The translations under genes were made by a program, and so were the position numbers. A stretch of DNA of 64,000 bases, taken from contig CM055618.1 in NCBI GenBank assembly GCA_029379385.1, positions 2,924,134 to 2,988,133 on the forward strand, read 5' to 3'. Below the pieces are notes generated by a model that was not told the origin of the DNA, did no database searches, and worked only from the letters and a program-made list of their open reading frames with translations. Of the stretch, positions 57,991 through 64,000 are shown piece by piece. Numbering within the stretch: position 1 is the stretch's first letter; every line of letters starts with the position of its first letter. The DNA is from Quillaja saponaria. Lineage: Eukaryota > Streptophyta > Magnoliopsida > Fabales > Quillajaceae.

Positions 57991-58600
57991 CTTGGATACC
58001 AATACTAACAAAAAGGATGTCAAAGTGAACAAAAAATAGCTCATGGGATGCATTACAAGTGCCACACTTGCCCTATTTTTTGAAAAATTGGATTCCATAC
58101 CCTTTGAAGGTCCTGAACTGGTTTCAAGCCCCTCATTTTTATTTTTATTTTTTGTAGATAACATCATTTCAAAATATTGAAAATCATTTGAAAACGCTAC
58201 TTTCACAAATCAAACTAATTTTGAAAACTTTTGATGCCTTTGAAAATATTTTAAAATAATTAGAACTAATGATGAAAAATTGAGTGTGTACAATGATATG
58301 CTTTGTTATTTTAAACGATAATCTTTCAATTTCTATCTAATGATATCGTACTCTATGTATTGACAGATCTAATTAGTCATTTGCGACAATATGAAGATAT
58401 TATCATGGGATCAAGTGGGCATAGGTGTGTATTGATTTTGGAAGATGAAAACAAGTAACAAATTGAGAATTTTTTTTTTTTTTTTTTTTTGCAAAAAATA
58501 TAAATATTTCTCATTGAGATAACTTCATTTGGTAAATTTACTGAATTGATAACGAGATCCAATTGATGTGGGCATCCAAAAAAAACTCTTATTTACCTTT
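57991..58600. other. No recognisable gene
   Basis: Contains a T tract (about 58470-58490) and a short minus-strand open frame (57973-58206) with a hydrophobic end that overlaps the family E repeat. No known motif. Confidence 0.4.
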
Positions 58601-58609
58601 TTCATAGAG

Positions 58610-59170
58610 TTTAAAATTTATTTAATGTAATAATTAATTTTATTCAATATCAATGATTGATCTTTAACTAGCCATTACAATTCTATTATTTTCAGTCAAA
58701 TTGGAGGTGATGCGCAATCATATTATCATTACATGACCGAGAAGTTTTTATTCAAATATTAAAGCAAGAGATGCATAAATATTCATATGCATTTAATTTG
58801 TTTACATGTTTGTTTCAAATTTATTTTTTTATGTTGCACTTGATAGATCAATTTTTAATATGTCCATAAAAATAACTAAATGCAAATAACCTAATTAACA
58901 TTTATGGTGCACAGACTCCTAGAAGAATTATGGGAAAAAAATATATCATTTTGATTATTTTTAATGTAGTAATTGATATATTTAACAATATTAATGACCG
59001 ATATTTAGTAAGTAACCATTCAAATTATGTAACTTTCAGTATACTTTGACGTGACTTGAGATTTTTATCTGTTTACTTAAATGTTAAACAAGATATGCAT
59101 AAATATGTACATGCATTTGATTATTGACATGCTTTCCAAATTAAACTTTATTACATTTTTTATTGAATGC
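58610..59170. repeat. Diverged tandem duplication (~340-bp period)
   Basis: Two segments (about 58610-58860 and 58965-59170) share, in order, TTTAATGTA.TAATT, CAATAT.AATGA..GAT, TAACCATT..AATT and TTTTCAGT. Then come ..ATTAAA.AAGA.ATGCATAAAT, CATGCATTTGA/AATT and ACATG.TT. Non-coding. Confidence 0.55.
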
Positions 59171-59322
59171 CCTTGATAAATTTAAATTATCAAAAATGTT
59201 TTAATGATATTAAATTTAATATGTCAATAAATATAATTAGCGAAAAAACTAACATGTGGAAAACATAGCTTCATAGAAAAACTAAAAAGAAAAAAAATAT
59301 TATATATACCTTTTCATTATCA

Positions 59323-60592
59323 CTAGCTTTCGTGGCACATACATTGTGCGTGAATCATTTTTATAATATATAAATATATGTTCGTCAATAATTGAAATAT
59401 ATCAATAAATTATAGTTAATAAAAAATAATACTCCATGTTAATTACATCAACAAATAGATAAAGCTAACAAAAAAAATTTAATTCATAATATAAACATAT
59501 ATATTTTTAAAAAGTTTTAAAGATAAAAAAATAATTAACATAACAATATTATAATTATAAAAACTATACTCTTAATATATTTTTTAATTCATAACATTTT
59601 TATTAAAAATTTAATTTATAATATTATAATTTTTTAACTTACTAAATTAAAAAAATTGAGAAATTCAATTTTAATTATTATTGATATAATGATAAATTAT
59701 AAATTTATTAATCTTGAAAGGAATTAGGACAAAAAATATCAATAGTCATAAAACTACTATAATTCTATTAATATTAAAATGGAAAAGAATTAGGAAAGAA
59801 GTAAAAATAAATAAATAAATAGTCTATTTGAAATAAAATCAATTAAAAAGTATTTACATAAAGTTAAAACTCATATAGGTTATTTTATAAAAAAAATTCT
59901 TTCACTAAATCTCTTTTATATTCATAAAGAAATAGATAAATTTAACAAAATAATTATATTTATATATTTTTTTAATTATTAATATGGAGGAAGAATTAAA
60001 AAATAAAACAATAATATTATAATTATGGAAACTATGCTCTTAATATATATTTTTTTTCATAGTATTTAAAAAAGTTATTTCATACATTTGAAAAAGAATT
60101 AAAAAATATTATACATATTAGAAATTTATTAAACAAAAAAAATACTGAGAAATACAACGTTAACTACTATTGACATATAAATATTTAAAAAATTATAAAT
60201 TATAAATTAAAACAACAATATTATAAGAATGAAAATTATACTCCTATTATTTCTTTCAATCCATAGTAATTTTTTAAAATTTTAATTCTGAAGTTTGAGA
60301 GGAACTTATTAAACAAAATAATTGAGGAAATCAATCTTAATTGCTATTGACATATAATTATTGAAAACAATTATAATTTTATAAATATTGAAAAGAATTA
60401 GTAAAGAAGAAATCAATAGTCCTTAAAATAGTTATAATTCTACTAATATTAAAATGGAGAATAATTATAAATAAAATAAAATTATTTGAAGTAAAATAAC
60501 AAGTAAAGATAACTATGTAATAATAAAAGCTTATTAGGGTATTTAAAGAAAACAAAAGATTTTGTTGTTAAGCCACTGATATATAATATAGA
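59323..60592 (-). mobile_element. Non-autonomous Helitron, 1270 bp
   Basis: On the minus strand the 5' end is TCTATATTATATATCAGTG (at 60592, preceded by A). The 3' end has a hairpin (GCACA ATGTA TGTGC), a short spacer and CTAG (59326-59323) followed by T. Both termini and the A/T insertion site match Helitron rules. The interior is AT-rich with three related internal segments (near 59541, 60008 and 60213: ATATTATAA..ATACTC.TAATATATTT-like). No helicase gene. Confidence 0.85.
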
Positions 60593-60739
60593 TTTCAAGT
60601 ATTTATTATAAATTATATAAAATATTAATTATCAAAATGTAATAAGTAATTATTCTAATCCTTAATTTTTGGTCTATTTGGTGATGATGCAATCAATCAC
60701 CTAAATAATCATATGGTGATTAAGATGTTAGTATTAGTA

Positions 60740-62060
60740 TCTAATAGTCAAACAATGGTTGGTTGTAATGACACTTTATTTGTATTTAATACAAGTAATA
60801 ATATTTATGAGGTACTCTTTATTATATTGTTAAATGAGATTTAGTTCAACGATATATAAAGTCTCTAGAATAATTATTGTGATGTATACATAATTATGAT
60901 GTTAATCATAATTGTGAGATATGACATACATAAAGTATTATCATAAAAGTATTCCTAGTCAATGAATCATTAACATAGGGTATTGATGATTCTTCAAGTC
61001 TAGCATATGTTATATCATTCTCTTCTAAAGAGAGCAATGATATCATAAACTACAAGCATGAAGATGCTAAGACAAACATATGGGTATTTGTTAGTTGAAC
61101 AAGTACATTGAATTAGCCCAACATGAGAAGCCATGTGGAGTCTTTACTTGTATGTCAATAGATGTTCTCAAAGTGTTAGCGGTATAAGTGATGATTTGAA
61201 TTGAGATCATTTTATTACCTAATAATTGATCTATGTGTTTTGATTTCATTCCTTTTATTTTGTAATAAGGATAATACACGGGTGATTATTGAACTTGTAG
61301 TGCAGCATATAAAAGTAGATGAATGATAGACAAAGAATTTATCATCCTTAGTAAAGAGGACGAATATCCTATGACCTCTTGATACAAGTATGTCTTGTTC
61401 TTGGAATCTTTGCAAAGTGAAAAAGATTAAGAAAAGTTTTTTCTTGAATCTCTTCAAGGAACAAAAAGTAAAATTGGTTTCAAGTACAAATGGATTTAGA
61501 CAAAGATAAAGTTGACACTAGAATCCATGCCCTATGTCTACCTCGAGATATGTTTCATGAAATGATTGAATTACACGATAACTAAGCACTAGAAGGTTTG
61601 ATCAATGATCTTAACTTTGCTTATACTTGGGTGGTCATAATACAATTCTAGATGTCAATCTTGTTCTATGAATGCAAGTTGGTTGGTTTAGTAAAACCAA
61701 AGTTTTAAAAGTGTTTTAATTTAACCGTACTTCGTAGGAAATATCGAATCACATTTACTGCCAATGTACAGGATAACCTAATGGTTTACACACTTTAATT
61801 GACTTAGGTTAAGAACTGGAAGGATTAATGAAGTCTTGTTATTAATAGTTAACTTTCAAGCACATAAAGGTAAAAAGGTAATTGTAACCTTACATATATG
61901 ACAAGACTTGTTTTCTTGAAAGTCAAGATCTAGTGGGAATTCTAATTGGATTTAGGCCACTAGGAGTTTAAAGGCTCATTAGTAATTATAATAGAATTGT
62001 GGATTACTAAATGAGTTTTGGGTCTTAGGCCTTGGGCTTTAAGTTTAATGAATAAACAAT
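60740..62060 (+). mobile_element. Family E repeat, longest copy
   Basis: Contains the segments shared with 57735-57990 (at 60770-61010) and 47740-48100 (at 61695-62060) in inverse orientation. A TATAAAAG box lies at 61308-61315. The arrangement suggests a retroelement terminal region (LTR-type); no coding frame exceeds about 80 codons and none has a known motif. Its right end is cut by the LTR starting at 62075. Confidence 0.55.
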
Positions 62061-62074
62061 GAAGATCGATAAGT

Positions 62075-64000
62075 GTAACACCCCTAACTTGTAATGTGTC
62101 ATTTAACTTGTCAAGGTACTAATTTGATGATCTGTAATATTCTATCCTTGGAAATTTATTTATTTACTTGTAGTTGGACTCAAGAAACATTTCTTTGTAG
62201 AATATTAATAATTTGGTACTCATAGGTATCTTAATGCTTCTCTTGTTTTCTACAAACTTTTGGTTTTCCTTTAAAGACTTCAAGATGGGCAAGTGGATTT
62301 TAGAAGAATATCTCTGCTTGTAATGCACTTGGTTAATTTAGTTGTATATGTAATTGTAGATACGCATGCATTTTAGTAAATTTATCTTATAAATGATGTA
62401 TTAAAAGTTCATTGAAAAATTTCTTCCTTATGTACTGAGTATTTCTAGTATCAATAAAACTTATTTCAAATGTTGTAGTATAACCAATTTCTTTATGCTT
62501 GAAAATATGTCTATACAAAACGTGCTCATTAATTTAATGTGGTCAGATTACTAACTTACTAATTTGATTAAGTGACTAAAGTTGATCAATTTGAACAATT
62601 GCTTAAGAACACTATATATTTAACTTCTTAAAGATAATAAGGCAATGAAATACAAAAGAGGTCATAGCCTCATTCCACCTTGATTTTATTTACATGGGGA
62701 TGAATATTTACAAGAGTTTTGACAATGATTCACCTTAGCCTCATTATACAAAGGACTTTACAAAACACTAACCAGAATACCAAATCTACACCTCCATTAC
62801 AAGTTAAGTTCTACTACTTATTTACAATACATGCTACTCTAAAACAGCCCTTCATTCCTGCATATAATCATCTTCATCCTCATCATTATAGCATCCTTAT
62901 CACAGGTACCAGTATTTGTTGACATACACACAGTTAAAGTAGTACTCCATTAGGCACACATGGTAGGCATCATACATTTTCACATACATGGTTTCACTTC
63001 CAAGTTTGACCAAAAAATAGGTTAATTTATGACACCACCAAAAATATAAAAGTGGGATAGAAATTCTCTATAAGCAATACACACTATGTTAAATACAAAT
63101 AGTGGTGCACAGGTTTAAAACAACAGATAGAACAATATTTTTAGTGCAATGTGTAGTACTCAATTCATGGATTTAAACAGAACATTTATCACCCATTTCT
63201 ATATGGAATTTTTGCGAGTTAAGTCAAATGAGACATTCTTCCATTACTTAGGTCCAAGCATGGACAGTTAGGCACTTATGGGGTCTTGGACACTTCTAAG
63301 TTCCTAAATCTAGAATTTTGACTCATACACATGCAACATGCAGAAATAAATTATGCATTCAAGGTTAAAATTAACCACAAAATCTTGGCAAGACATAAAG
63401 TAAATTTGTAACATAAATACCAGATAACTTTATAGGAGGAGTTTTATAGAATAAAAGGGAACCTATGATCTAAAATTATTTCCAGAAAATGGAGGTTTTA
63501 GGAGGCATGTATCAATTACTTCTTCCCCTAACAACTAGGATAGTCTTTCCTAGGTGAATTCCTTCTAATCCTTGTCCTTAAATCCTCTCTATACTTCACT
63601 TAAATTAACTCCTCCTTCAATCTCAATTCCCACGGCCAAATTTCAGAAATCCTCTTTACTCCAAAGTGTCCAGAACTTCCTTAAAGCACAAGTAACTTGA
63701 TCCACTAGTTCTGCTGACTTTAATTCTAGCTTTAATTTCCAGATTGAAGCTCCAATTCCCTTACATGCAAAGTGTTGTTCTTCTTATTTTTCTCTCTTTC
63801 TCTTTCGAATGGTGTTTGCAAAATGAGTATAATGGAAGGAAGAAGAAGAAAAGAGACTTATACATGCAAATTTTCTTTTGTTTTCCCTTAATTGCCCCTC
63901 CACTAACCTGGGTTTAATATTATTATATTCCGACTTTGGATATAAGAGACATTAGGCTTGTAATTGATTTGGCAGAGTGTATCATTATATTTTGCCAAAC
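62075..64000 (-). mobile_element. Minus-strand long LTR running past the window end
   Basis: On the plus strand it begins TGTAACACCCCTAACTTG, the complement of the GGGGTGTTACA end of Tekay/Del-like LTRs. On the minus strand a TATAAGT-like box is followed by a TCTTCTTCTTCC pyrimidine stretch near 63865-63835, as expected for U3 to R. No gene in the interval; a 67-codon plus-strand frame (62719-62922) is uncharacterised. The start of the LTR lies beyond 64000. Confidence 0.5.

Noticed and set aside
61091..61457. Minus-strand open frames of 62 and 80 codons
   Set aside because: Lie antisense within the family E repeat and are not conserved in its other copies.
1..64000. tRNA, rRNA or organelle-derived DNA
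   Set aside because: No cloverleaf-like or conserved rRNA/plastid stretches were recognised by eye; tRNA-like matches are only retroelement primer sites.

Overview
This window reads as nuclear DNA of a flowering plant, most likely a eudicot. The base composition is strongly AT-rich. It holds an RTE-clade LINE of the plant type, Ty1/copia and Ty3/gypsy retrotransposons, CACTA, hAT-like and Helitron transposons, an endogenous caulimovirid (florendovirus/petuvirus-like) and the spliced relic of a plant-specific NPH3/BTB gene. I cannot name the species. I found no intact host gene, tRNA, rRNA or CRISPR array. Almost everything is a dead or decaying mobile element, with several nested insertions.

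Region by region. 1-578 is the end of an LTR cut by the window edge. Next to it are an acidic reading-frame relic and a broken UEV (Tsg101/ELC-like) domain on the minus strand (579-1328). 2108-2458 is a short minus-strand LTR with an initiator-Met-type primer site. 3000-7040 is an AT-rich repeat block carrying a MITE (3823-4077) and a non-autonomous Helitron (4313-6384). 7086 to about 9400 is a long LTR of a chromovirus (Tekay/Del-like) type that contains a second, minus-strand LTR. 10046-13234 is an essentially full-length RTE LINE on the minus strand with a perfect 16-bp target duplication. 13617-16786 is a three-exon NPH3/BTB pseudogene.

From about 19.0 to 31.8 kb there is one degenerate copia element. 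Its integrase is split by a 7.7-kb CACTA transposon (22090-29827). That CACTA carries a 14-copy array of roughly 170-bp monomers, each resembling a 3' splice site, plus a broken transposase-associated gene. 32029 to about 37045 is a gag-only Ty3/gypsy element on the minus strand. A 1354-bp solo LTR sits in its gag, and a 537-bp hAT-like MITE sits in one of its LTRs. 38.6-38.85 kb is a 33-bp minisatellite. 39600-44401 is a decayed Ty3/gypsy element on the plus strand with two LTRs.

45.0-46.8 kb holds an unidentified degraded coding region. 46.8-48.1 kb is an LTR-like repeat. 48.1-50.1 kb and 50.18-53.96 kb are two pieces of an endogenous caulimovirid lying in opposite orientations. The first has the RNase H end, a C-terminal region and a promoter-like region; the second has the movement protein, zinc knuckle and protease regions. 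54.2-57.7 kb is another long LTR of the 7.1-kb type. 57.7-62.06 kb contains inverted copies of one repeat family around a second Helitron (59323-60592, minus strand). The window ends in a further minus-strand LTR starting at 62075.

Nothing here works together as a pathway. The value lies in layered insertion history: CACTA in copia, solo LTR in gypsy gag, MITE in gypsy LTR, LTR in LTR, and an LTR end abutting a host gene relic. All calls come from reading the sequence and from family knowledge; no searches were run.
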